Source of the DNA: JANOBJ01 sp031411575
Lineage (GTDB): Bacteria > Pseudomonadota > Gammaproteobacteria > Burkholderiales > Burkholderiaceae_C
Direction of reading: 5' to 3'
DNA: 7,663 nt
Assembly: GCA_031411575.1 (NCBI GenBank)
Contig: JANOBJ010000291.1
Coordinates: 1-7,663, forward strand
The notes under the pieces: generated by a model
The model's input: the letters and a program-made list of their open reading frames with translations, nothing else
Told to the model about the DNA's origin: nothing
Database searches by the model: none
Translations under genes and position numbers: made by a program
Shown: one piece after another, positions 1 through 6,697 of the stretch
Numbering within the stretch: position 1 is the stretch's first letter
Layout: every line of letters starts with the position of its first letter

Positions 1-1
1 G

Positions 2-505
2 CCACCCAAGCGCAACCCCGGCCAGTGCATGCTGGCGCCCAAGGTCGAGGCGCGGCTGCTGCAGGAACTCAACGTCCTGAAACACGAAAAAGTGCTGGAG
101 ATCGGCGCCGGCTCCGGCTACATGGCCGCGCTGCTGGCGCACCGCGCCCAGCGTGTCATCACGCTGGAGATCGACCCTGAGCTGGCCGCCACCGCGCGCA
201 CCAACCTGCAGCGCGCCGGTGTCTACAACGCCGAGGTGCGCGTGGCCGATGGCGCAGGCCAGGCCACCGCCGACGGCCCGTTCGACGTGATTCTGCTCAG
301 TGGTTCGGTCGCCGAAGTGCCACAGGCGCTGCTGGCCCAGCTGAAAATCGGCGGCCGGCTGGCCGCCATCGTGGGCCAGGAGCCGATGATGCGCGCCACC
401 CTGGTCACGCGCACCGGCGACAACGGTTTCGCCACGGTTCAGCCCTGGGACACGGTGGCGCCCCGGCTGCTGAATTTCCCAGAGCCGTCGCGCTTTACCT
501 TCTGA
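2..505 (+). CDS. Protein-L-isoaspartate O-methyltransferase-like protein, 5'-truncated by the window edge
   Basis: The frame is open from base 2 to a TGA at 503-505, giving 167 visible residues; the true start lies upstream, and full-length family members are about 210-220 residues. It is a class I SAM-dependent methyltransferase: SAM-binding motif I (VLEIGAGSGY) is at visible residues 31-40, followed by an acidic strand end (LEIDPE) and the PFDVIL strand. The order and spacing match E. coli Pcm, which methylates isoaspartyl residues so that damaged proteins can be repaired. However, where Pcm has GQTISQP, this protein has GQCMLAP, so the catalytic Thr-x-Ser is missing. The later TAA segment is also changed (SGS). 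I therefore call family membership confidently but not the isoaspartyl activity. The next gene begins 20 bp downstream on the same strand, suggesting cotranscription. Confidence 0.85.
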   Translation, partial: PPKRNPGQCMLAPKVEARLLQELNVLKHEKVLEIGAGSGYMAALLAHRAQRVITLEIDPELAATARTNLQRAGVYNAEVRVADGAGQATADGPFDVILLSGSVAEVPQALLAQLKIGGRLAAIVGQEPMMRATLVTRTGDNGFATVQPWDTVAPRLLNFPEPSRFTF

Positions 506-525
506 CCGCCCAGCCCCGCGTCGCC

Positions 526-873
526 ATGCTTGACCACGTCCGCCCCGCTGAACTCGACGACTGGCTCGCGCGCCACCGCGGCGCCGATGCTTCGGCTGCG
601 GTCATGCTCGACGTGCGCGAACCGTGGGAACTGCAAACCGCCTCGGTCCAGCCCGACGGTTTTGAGCTGGTCGCCATTCCCATGGGCCAGCTCATGGCCC
701 GCCTCGGCGAGCTCGACCCCGAGCGCCCGCTGGCCTGCCTGTGCCACCACGGCACCCGCAGCCTGCGGGTGGCGGCCTTTCTGGCCCAGAACGGTTTTGC
801 GCGGGTCGCCAATGTGAGCGGCGGCATCGATGCGTGGTCGCGCGAGCGCGATACGGCAATCCCGGTTTACTGA
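526..873 (+). CDS. Single-domain rhodanese-like sulfurtransferase
   Basis: A 115-residue protein consisting of one rhodanese homology domain and no signal peptide, so probably cytoplasmic. Seen in the sequence: the N-terminal LDVREPWE motif (residues 28-35), the IPMGQL segment (51-56), and the active-site loop CHHGTRS with the predicted persulfide-carrying Cys at residue 73 and Arg78 in the loop. It ends with the usual SGGIDAW helix (98-104). Such single-domain proteins (GlpE type) move sulfane sulfur to small thiol acceptors or protein partners; the physiological acceptor here cannot be read from sequence. The ATG at 526 has no strong Shine-Dalgarno sequence and lies 20 bp after the methyltransferase stop, so translation may depend on the upstream gene. 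tolC begins 38 bp downstream. Confidence 0.9.
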   Translation: MLDHVRPAELDDWLARHRGADASAAVMLDVREPWELQTASVQPDGFELVAIPMGQLMARLGELDPERPLACLCHHGTRSLRVAAFLAQNGFARVANVSGGIDAWSRERDTAIPVY

Positions 874-901
874 ACCCAAGCATCAACCCCAGATTTTCGA
901 C

Positions 902-906
902 AAGGA
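902..906 (+). promoter_or_regulatory. Ribosome binding site of the tolC-family gene
   Basis: AAGGA lies 5 nt before the ATG at 912. It fixes the start at 912 rather than at the much earlier in-frame ATG at 741, which sits inside the rhodanese gene. The 912 start also places a proper signal peptide at the N-terminus. Confidence 0.75.
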
Positions 907-911
907 CAACC

Positions 912-2246
912 ATGACGATGTTCCGGCCCCTCACCCTTGCCCCACTTGCGGCCGCGCTGGCCGCAGCGCTGTCGGGACCGGCGTACGCGCAAAGCCTGGC
1001 TGAGCTGTATGACGCAGCGCGCGGGTATGACGCCACCTACCAGTCGGCCCGTGCCCAGTACGACGCCAATCTGTTTCGCGCCGAGCAGGCGCGCGCCGGC
1101 CTGTTGCCCTCGGCCAGTCTGTCGGCCAACATGTCGCGGTCGCAGATCGACAACAACAACCCCCCGGTGAACAGCAGTTTTCGCAGCGAAAGTGCCACGC
1201 TGAACGCCTCTCAGCCCCTGTACCGGCCGGCCAACCGCATCACCTACGAGCAAGGCAAGAAACAGGCTGAACTGGCGCAGTCTCAACTGCTGCAGGCCGA
1301 GCAGGATCTGCTGGTGCGGGTGAGCCAGGCCTACTTCGATGTGCTGGCCGCGCAGGACGGTCTGACCTTCGTGCAGGCGCAGAAAGCGGCCGTAGCCGAA
1401 CAGCTGGCGTCAGCCAAGCGCAACTTTGAGGTCGGCACCTCCACCATCACCGACACGCGCGAGGCGCAGGCCCGCTACGACCTGGTGATCGCGCAGGAAA
1501 TCGCCGCCGAGAATGACTTGCGCGTCAAGAAAACCGCGCTCGACCAGGTGGTGGGCAAGCCCAACATCACCCCGAAGCCGTTGGCGCTGCCACCCGCGAT
1601 GCCCGCGCTGGTGCCCAACACGGTGGAGACGTGGGTGCAGCAATCCGAAGACAACAACCCGGCGGTGCAGCAAACCAAGATTGCACTGGAAGTGGCCCGT
1701 CTTGAGACCACGCGCGCCGAAGCCGGCCACAAGCCCACTCTCGACCTGAACGCGAGCTACGGCATCACGCGCAACCCCAACGGCACCACGACCAACCCGG
1801 GCGCTGCTTCGCGCAGCAACAACACCTCACTGAGCCTGGCGTTCAACCTGCCGCTGTTTGCCGGCTTTGCCACCCAGAACCGCATCCGCGAGACGCTGTC
1901 CCTGCAGGAAAAGGCGCAGGCTGATTTCGACAACGCCAGGCGCTCGGTGGCGCAGGCCACACGCGCGGCATTCTTTGGCGTGCAGTCGGGTCTGGGCCAG
2001 ATCAAGGCGCTGGAAGCAGCAGAGGCCTCCAGCCAGAGCGCGCTGGACGCCAACAAGCTCGGCTACCAGGTGGGGGTGCGCATCAACATCGACGTGCTGA
2101 ACTCCCAGAGCCAGCTGTTCCAGACCAAGCGCGACCTGGCCAAGGCGCGCTACGACGTGCTGGTCGGTGGCCTCGCACTGCGCCGCGCTGCCGGCACCTT
2201 GAAGCCCGAAGACCTGACCAACGTCAACGGGCTGCTGGCGAAGTAA
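912..2246 (+). CDS. tolC: TolC-family outer membrane efflux/type I secretion channel protein
   Basis: A 444-residue outer membrane factor. Residues 1-26 form a Sec signal peptide: Arg5, an Ala/Leu-rich core, and a likely signal peptidase I site after AYA (residues 24-26). The mature protein has the two tandem OEP repeats of the family. The first opens with SLAELYDAA and includes the ITDTREAQARYD helix; the second ends with the VLNSQSQLFQTKRDL helix and a RRAAGTL segment. TolC-type proteins trimerise into a channel crossing the outer membrane and periplasm, pairing with inner-membrane ABC, RND or MFS pumps. No pump or periplasmic adaptor gene is present in this window, so its partner is presumably encoded elsewhere. 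It is the last gene of the plus-strand cluster; its 3' end overlaps the end of convergent waaA by 23 bp. Length is typical of the family. Confidence 0.92.
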   Translation: MTMFRPLTLAPLAAALAAALSGPAYAQSLAELYDAARGYDATYQSARAQYDANLFRAEQARAGLLPSASLSANMSRSQIDNNNPPVNSSFRSESATLNASQPLYRPANRITYEQGKKQAELAQSQLLQAEQDLLVRVSQAYFDVLAAQDGLTFVQAQKAAVAEQLASAKRNFEVGTSTITDTREAQARYDLVIAQEIAAENDLRVKKTALDQVVGKPNITPKPLALPPAMPALVPNTVETWVQQSEDNNPAVQQTKIALEVARLETTRAEAGHKPTLDLNASYGITRNPNGTTTNPGAASRSNNTSLSLAFNLPLFAGFATQNRIRETLSLQEKAQADFDNARRSVAQATRAAFFGVQSGLGQIKALEAAEASSQSALDANKLGYQVGVRINIDVLNSQSQLFQTKRDLAKARYDVLVGGLALRRAAGTLKPEDLTNVNGLLAK

Positions 2247-3588
2247 GGGTGGCCTGAAGCCGGCTGTCGGCTGGCGCCAGCAACAGCAGTACGGCCGTGG
2301 CGGTTTTGTCCGCTGCGCCCCGGTGAGCCAGCGCAAACTGCTCGCTGGTGGCGCTGGTGGTAGCGTGCCGGTCAGCATCCGTGGCCAGGCGTTGCGCCTG
2401 GTCGATAGCTTGCGGCATGGCATCCGCCCGCAGCGCGGCCCCCGCCCCTTCGGCCAGTTCCGCCGCCGCCGCAAAATTGAAGGTCGACGGCCCCATGATG
2501 ACCGGGCAGCCGCAGGCTGCGGCCTCGATCAGGTTCTGGCCGCCGAATGGCCCGAAGCTGCCGCCCAGCAGGGCCACGTCGGCCAGGCCGTAGTACAGCG
2601 CCATCTCGCCGAGCGAGTCACCCAGCCAGACGGTGTGGCTGGTCATGCCGTCAGTGTCATCGGTCGGCGGCCCGTTGGCCCAGGCGCTGCGGCGCGACAC
2701 GGCAAATCCATGCGACTCGATCAGCGCCGCCACCGCGTCAAAGCGCTGCGGGTGGCGCGGTACCACCAGCCACTGCACACTTTTCGCTATATTATTTGTA
2801 GCAGTAAATGACCTATCCATGCGGACCGGCGGGCGATTTTGCTTCAAAATCTGCAAAAACTGATCTTCCTCCCCCTCACGTGAACTGGCCAGCAGCGCGA
2901 CCGGCCGATCAAGCCTTTGGCGCCATTGCCGGCCCTGCGCCAGTTGCACCGCATCCGGCGTCGCGTCAAATTTGAGGTTGCCAAAAACACCTTGAACCGG
3001 CGCGCCCAGCTGGGCCAGGCGCTCGGCGTCGGCCGCCGTCTGCGCCCAGACCGCCGTGAGGGCGCGGTAGGTCGGACGCGCCAGCCACGTCACGCGCAGC
3101 GCCTTGGCCAGCGACCGTTCATTCAGCCTTGCGTTGGCCAGCACCAGGGGCACGCCCGCTGCACGGCTGTGGGCGACCAGGTTGGGCCATACCTCGGTTT
3201 CCATCAGCACGCCGATGCGCGGCCGAAAACGCGCCAGAAACCGCCGCACCGCGCCCGGCGTGTCCCAGGGCTGCCAGACCTGCACATCGCCCGTTTGCAG
3301 CAGGCGTTCGCCCTCAGCGCGGCCGGTGGCGGTGCCGTGCGTCAGCAACAGGCGCATGCCTGGCAGGCGTTCGCGCAGGCGCGCGACTAGAATCGCCGCC
3401 GCACGGGTTTCGCCCAGCGAGACGGCATGCACCCAGACATAGCCGTCGCCCGGCGGCACGGTGTAGAGGCCAAAGCGCTCTTCCACGGCAAGCGCGTAGC
3501 CGGGCTCGGCGCGGGCCCGTCGGGCGAGCTTGCGGCGCAGCAGGGGCTGCGCCAGCAGCATGGCCAGCGAGTACAGCGCGCGGATCAC
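2224..3588 (-). CDS. waaA: 3-deoxy-D-manno-octulosonic acid (Kdo) transferase, with in-frame repeat insert
   Basis: This inner-membrane-associated glycosyltransferase moves Kdo from CMP-Kdo to the lipid A precursor in LPS synthesis. I place the start at GTG 3588, giving 454 residues. That gives an N-terminus MIRALYSL like that of known WaaA proteins, and it lies 22 nt after the stop of the mutase gene. No clear Shine-Dalgarno is visible, so the start is less certain than the gene. Evidence: hydrophobic N-terminal anchor, EERFG (residues 36-40, containing the presumed catalytic Glu37), HAVSLGE (54-60), LLASSREGEE, VVPRHPQRF, and the donor-site motif GGSFGPFGGQNLIEAA from residue 342. E. coli WaaA has 425 residues. 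The surplus is largely explained by 22 residues (247-268) encoded by an AT-rich repeat. The reading frame is intact on both sides. Its tail overlaps the tolC 3' end. Confidence 0.93.
   Translation of the reverse strand: MIRALYSLAMLLAQPLLRRKLARRARAEPGYALAVEERFGLYTVPPGDGYVWVHAVSLGETRAAAILVARLRERLPGMRLLLTHGTATGRAEGERLLQTGDVQVWQPWDTPGAVRRFLARFRPRIGVLMETEVWPNLVAHSRAAGVPLVLANARLNERSLAKALRVTWLARPTYRALTAVWAQTAADAERLAQLGAPVQGVFGNLKFDATPDAVQLAQGRQWRQRLDRPVALLASSREGEEDQFLQILKQNRPPVRMDRSFTATNNIAKSVQWLVVPRHPQRFDAVAALIESHGFAVSRRSAWANGPPTDDTDGMTSHTVWLGDSLGEMALYYGLADVALLGGSFGPFGGQNLIEAAACGCPVIMGPSTFNFAAAAELAEGAGAALRADAMPQAIDQAQRLATDADRHATTSATSEQFALAHRGAADKTATAVLLLLAPADSRLQATLTSPAAR
2786..2850. repeat. AT-rich dispersed repeat remnant, copy A, inside waaA
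   Basis: A 65-bp AT-rich segment in GC-rich surroundings. It opens with GCTAT..GTAGCA and ends in TTTTGCTTCAAAAT. Aligned without gaps to 6633-6697, it matches at 39 of 65 positions, in blocks GCTAT, TAGCA, ATGACC, ATG-x-GGAC, GGC-x-ATTT and AAAA. It looks like a member of a small non-coding repeat family that I recall, without certainty, from Comamonadaceae genomes. On the minus strand it is read through in frame as part of waaA. Confidence 0.6.
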
Positions 3589-3610
3589 AACGCGGTCAGC
3601 GCGCGGCTGG

Positions 3611-5013
3611 TCAATGCGCTGCGGCCTGGATGGCGGCGTCGGGCTTGACGCTGCGCAGCAAGGCCAGCATCTCGGCCTCAATGCGGTGCATGGCCGCTTG
3701 TGTCTGTCCTTCGAACCGCAGCACCAGCACCGGCGTGGTGTTGGAGGCGCGCACCAGGCCAAAACCATCGGGCCAGTCGACGCGCAGGCCATCGATCGTG
3801 TTGATCTTGGCTGGGGAACTGAAGGTGGCGGCCGCCTTGGCCTGCAGCGCCGCGGTCACCCGGTGCGGCTCGCCCTCGGCGCACGGCACATTGAGTTCGG
3901 GCGTCGAAAAGCTTGTCGGTAGCGCGTCCAGCACCGCATTCGCGTTGGGGCTACGGCTCACGATCTCCAGCAGGCGGCAGCCCGCGTAGGTACCGTCATC
4001 AAAGCCGAACCAGCGCTCCTTGAAGAAGATGTGGCCGCTCATCTCGCCACCCAGCGGCGCCTGCTGGCCGGCCGCTTCAATCTCTTTCATCTTGGCCTTG
4101 ATCAGCGAATGGCCGGTCTTGTACATCAGCGGCTTGCCGCCGGCAGCCTCAATCGCGGGCGCCAGGCGCTGCGTGCATTTCACGTCGAACAGAATCGTGC
4201 CGCCCGGCACGCGCGCGAGCACGTCCTGCGCGAACAGCATCATTTGCCGATCGGGGTAGATGTTGTTGCCGCCCTGGGTCACGATGCCCAGCCGGTCACC
4301 ATCGCCATCGAACGCCAGGCCGAGTTCGGCGCCGGTGGCGGTGAGCGCGGCCATCAGGTCGCGCAGGTTCTCGGGCTTGCTCGGGTCGGGGTGATGGTTG
4401 GGGAAGTTGCCATCCACCTCGCTGAAGAGTTCGATCACCTCGCAGCCGAGCGCGCGGAAGATCGCCGGTGCGCTGGCGCCCGCGATGCCGTTGCCCGAAT
4501 CGACCACGATCTTCATCGGCCGGGCCAGCTTGACGTCCGACACGATGCGGTCGCGGTACGGCGCCCCCACGTTGATGTTGCGAACCTTGCCACCCGGCTT
4601 CAAGGCCCAGCTCTCGGCCTCCATCATGCGGCGCAGCGCCTGGATTTCCTCGCCATAGATCGAGCGGCAGCCATCACCATCTTGAACCCGTTGTAGTCCT
4701 TGGGGTTGTGGCTGCCGGTAACCTGGATGCCGCTGGTGCACAGCGTGTTGGCCGCGAAGTACAGCATCGGCGTGGTGACCATGCCGACATCGATCACCTC
4801 GACGCCGGCCGCCACCAGCCCGCGCACCAGCGCCGCGCTGAGCGACGGGCCGCTCAGACGACCATCGCGGCCGACCGCAACGGCTTTTTCGCCCTCGGCC
4901 AGCGCAATCGAGCCGAAGGCACGGCCCAGCGCCTCGGCCAGCGCTTCGTCCAGCGTAGCCGGCACCACGCCCCGGATGTCGTAAGCCTTGAAGATGGATG
5001 CAGCAACTTGCAT
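3611..5013 (-). pseudogene. manB: Phosphomannomutase/phosphoglucomutase (AlgC/ManB type), split by a one-base frameshift
   Basis: This enzyme interconverts hexose 6- and 1-phosphates through a phosphoserine, feeding nucleotide-sugar pools for LPS and exopolysaccharide. The start ATG at 5013 has an AAGGAG site 8 nt upstream. The first part (5013 down to about 4670) carries FKAYDIRG (residues 8-15), GRDGR (48-52) and the catalytic TGSHNP, with Ser101. The remainder, in another frame from about 4668 to 3611, carries the metal-binding DGDGDR (4292-4309), the sugar-binding GEMSGH (4031-4048) and the phosphate-binding RASNTTP (3731-3751). Restoring one base near 4668 gives MVMAGRSIYGEEIQ and a 467-residue protein, close to the 463 of P. 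aeruginosa AlgC. As written, translation stops at 4624 after 129 residues. The rest shows no decay, so this is either a sequencing error or a very recent mutation. waaA follows after 22 nt. Confidence 0.88.
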
Positions 5014-5021
5014 GGGCGTGT

Positions 5022-5027
5022 CTCCTT
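5022..5027 (-). promoter_or_regulatory. Ribosome binding site of the phosphohexomutase gene
   Basis: On the minus strand the sequence reads AAGGAG, with 8 nt between it and the ATG at 5013. It is a strong Shine-Dalgarno and selects this start over an in-frame ATG at 5076 that would add 21 unconserved residues. Confidence 0.8.
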
Positions 5028-5049
5028 GGGGGTTCGTGAAAGCTGCCCG

Positions 5050-5076
5050 ATTGTAGGCGCCGGGGGGCGCTATCAA
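5050..5076 (-). promoter_or_regulatory. Candidate sigma-70 promoter for the mutase-waaA unit
   Basis: Reading the minus strand, TTGATA (5076-5071) is followed after 15 nt by TACAAT (5055-5050). Each hexamer differs from consensus at one position; the spacer is shorter than the preferred 17. Transcription would start near 5043, leaving a leader of about 30 nt that contains the AAGGAG site. It lies in the 113-bp gap shared with the divergent repair gene. Confidence 0.5.
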
Positions 5077-5092
5077 GATGTCCGAAAACGGC

Positions 5093-5120
5093 TAGTCACA
5101 CGCCACCCGACGCGTATCAT
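5093..5120 (+). promoter_or_regulatory. Candidate promoter of the alkA-ogt unit, possibly giving a leaderless mRNA
   Basis: TATCAT at 5115-5120 matches the -10 consensus at five of six positions. A weak TAGTCA (5093-5098) lies 16 nt upstream. A start site 7 nt after the -10 would fall on the A of the ATG at 5127. A poor -35 fits an activator-dependent promoter, as expected if the Ada-type domain of the product activates it. I could not identify a convincing Ada box. Confidence 0.35.
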
Positions 5121-5126
5121 CAAGCC

Positions 5127-6644
5127 ATGACAGCCGACACCGCCACCATCGAGCCCGACACCTGCTACCTCGCGCTGAAGGCGCGCGATGCCCGCTTTGA
5201 CGGCAGCTTCTTCACCGGTGTCACCTCCACCGGCATCTACTGTCGGCCGGTCTGCAGAGTCAAGACGCCCAAGCGCGAAAATTGCCGCTTCTTTGGCCAT
5301 GCGGCGCAAGCCGAGCAAGCGGGTTTCCGCCCCTGCCTGCGCTGCCGGCCTGAGCTGGCGCCGCATTCGGTCGTGTGGTCGATCCAGGACGCGTCGTACA
5401 TCCTGGCGCACCAGGCCGCGCGCCTGCTGGACGAGCCCGAATCGTGGCTGGACGGTACGGCGTCAATGGACCAGCTGGCCACCCGTCTGGGCGTGAGCGA
5501 CCGCCATGTGCGCCGGATCTTCGAGGCGCAATTTGGCGTGTCGCCGCTGCAGTACCTGCAGACGCGGCGCCTGTTGACAGCCAAGCAGCTGCTGGCCGAC
5601 ACCCAGCTGCCGATCACGCAGGTCGCGCTGATCAGCGGCTTTGCCAGCGTGCGTCGCTTCAACGCGGCGTTTGTGGGGCACTACGGCCTCAACCCGACCG
5701 CGCTGCGCCGCGAGGGCGCCGCCGATGGCAAGGGCGCGCCGGGGCTGGGCACGGCCGTCAAGCTCGGCTACCGGCCGCCGTATGACGTGGGCGCCATGCT
5801 CGGGTTTTTCACCAAGCGGCTGATCCACGGCATCGAGTTCGTCGACCGCACGCGGCTGGGCCGCACGCTGCGCGTCGAGTCGGCAGGGCGCGTGCACACC
5901 GGCTGGATGGTGGCCGAGTTTGACGAAGCCCGCTGCCACGTGCAGCTGCGCGTGAGCGATTCGCTGCGCGAGGTGTTGCCACTGGTGATCCGTCGGCTGC
6001 GCGCCCTGCTCGACCTGGACGCCGACCCGGCCGCCATCAATGCCGTGCTGCACGCTGCGTTCCCCGAGGGGGACGGCCTGCGCGTGCCGGGCGCTCTGGA
6101 TGGCTACGAGCTGGCGGTGCGGGCAGTGCTGGGCCAGCAAATCACGGTGGCGGCGGCGCGCACGCTGGCGCAGCGCATGCTGGACCGCTTTGGCGAGCCG
6201 ATCGAGACGCCCTGGCCGGAACTGAAGCGGTTGTTCCCGGCGCCGGCTGTGCTGGCGCAGGCCAGCGGCGATGCGCTGGGCCAATTGGGGATCGTGAAGC
6301 AGCGGCAAGCCGCCATCGTGGCCATCGCACAGGCGGTCACCGACAAGCGCCTGCACCTGCATGGCGGCGCCGATGTCAACGCAACCGTCGCCGCGCTCAG
6401 GGAACTGCCGGGCATCGGCGACTGGACGGCGCAGTACATCGCCATGCGAGCGCTGCGCTGGCCCGACGCGTTTCCGGCGGGCGACGTGGCGTTGCACAAG
6501 GCGCTGGGCGTGCAGGGCCACAAGCAGCCGGCGCGCGAGGCAGAAGCCGCCTCGCAGGCCTGGCGACCCTGGCGCAGCTACGCGGTGATCCGCGCCTGGC
6601 AGTCGATGACGCCGACGGACACACCGCTGTTTGCTATTAAATAG
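5127..6644 (+). CDS. alkA: Ada-type regulator fused to AlkA DNA-3-methyladenine glycosylase II
   Basis: A 505-residue three-part protein for alkylation damage. (1) Ada zinc/methyl-acceptor domain, residues about 12-80: Cys39, Cys43, Cys70 and Cys73 correspond to the zinc ligands of E. coli Ada; Cys39 in GIYCRP is the equivalent of Cys38, which takes methyl groups from DNA phosphotriesters. (2) AraC-type double helix-turn-helix, about 84-193, with the hallmark ISGFASVRRFNAAF. (3) AlkA: an N-terminal AlkA domain from KLGYRPPYD (212-220), then a helix-hairpin-helix/GPD fold with VLGQQITV, the hairpin LPGIGDWTAQY (427-437) and predicted catalytic Asp453 in AGDVALHK. It would remove 3-methyladenine and related bases and probably activate its own operon when methylated. 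The ATG at 5127 has no Shine-Dalgarno. The last residues, FAIK, and the TAG stop come from a repeat element. Confidence 0.93.
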   Translation: MTADTATIEPDTCYLALKARDARFDGSFFTGVTSTGIYCRPVCRVKTPKRENCRFFGHAAQAEQAGFRPCLRCRPELAPHSVVWSIQDASYILAHQAARLLDEPESWLDGTASMDQLATRLGVSDRHVRRIFEAQFGVSPLQYLQTRRLLTAKQLLADTQLPITQVALISGFASVRRFNAAFVGHYGLNPTALRREGAADGKGAPGLGTAVKLGYRPPYDVGAMLGFFTKRLIHGIEFVDRTRLGRTLRVESAGRVHTGWMVAEFDEARCHVQLRVSDSLREVLPLVIRRLRALLDLDADPAAINAVLHAAFPEGDGLRVPGALDGYELAVRAVLGQQITVAAARTLAQRMLDRFGEPIETPWPELKRLFPAPAVLAQASGDALGQLGIVKQRQAAIVAIAQAVTDKRLHLHGGADVNATVAALRELPGIGDWTAQYIAMRALRWPDAFPAGDVALHKALGVQGHKQPAREAEAASQAWRPWRSYAVIRAWQSMTPTDTPLFAIK

Positions 6645-6697
6645 ATAGCACACTATGACCACCCGATGAGGACAACGAGGCAATTTGACATGAAAAA
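6633..6697. repeat. AT-rich dispersed repeat remnant, copy B, at the alkA-ogt junction
   Basis: This 65-bp segment aligns without gaps to 2786-2850 (39 of 65 identical). It opens with an inverted repeat, GCTAT (6633-6637) and ATAGC (6645-6649). It contains the last codons and TAG stop of the upstream gene (6642-6644), the 45-bp gap, the GAGG site of ogt and the ogt start codon (6690). Confidence 0.6.
6677..6680 (+). promoter_or_regulatory. Ribosome binding site of ogt
   Basis: GAGG lies 9 nt before the ATG at 6690. The earlier in-frame ATG at 6666 has no such site at a suitable distance, so 6690 is preferred. Confidence 0.6.

Noticed and set aside
741..911. In-frame ATG at 741 as an earlier start for the tolC-family gene
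   Set aside because: It lies inside the rhodanese gene, would hide the signal peptide behind 57 unconserved residues, and lacks the AAGGA site that precedes 912.
2258..2280. Hairpin AGCCG/CGGCT followed by the palindrome CTGGCGCCAG after the tolC stop, as a terminator
   Set aside because: Short stems, no T-tract, and the bases lie inside the waaA coding region.
3129..3989. Plus-strand open frame crossing waaA and the mutase gene
   Set aside because: It spans the boundary of two well-supported minus-strand genes and gives a low-complexity Ala/Arg/Pro-rich product.
5038..5048. GAAAGCTGCCC as an Ada box upstream of the repair gene
   Set aside because: Only a partial likeness to the E. coli element, and about 80 bp from the start, too far for the proposed promoter.
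5057..5070. GCGCC-GGGG-GGCGC inverted repeat between the divergent genes as an operator or terminator
   Set aside because: Only five base pairs in GC-rich DNA, no T-run, and it coincides with the spacer of the proposed mutase promoter; chance is the simplest explanation.
5463..6683. Long open frame on the minus strand across the Ada/AlkA gene
   Set aside because: It is antisense to a gene with complete domain motifs; GC-rich codon bias commonly leaves such frames open, and the translation shows no recognisable domain.
6666..6689. ATG at 6666 as the ogt start
   Set aside because: It lies within the repeat, has no properly spaced ribosome binding site, and adds eight unconserved residues; 6690 has GAGG 9 nt upstream.
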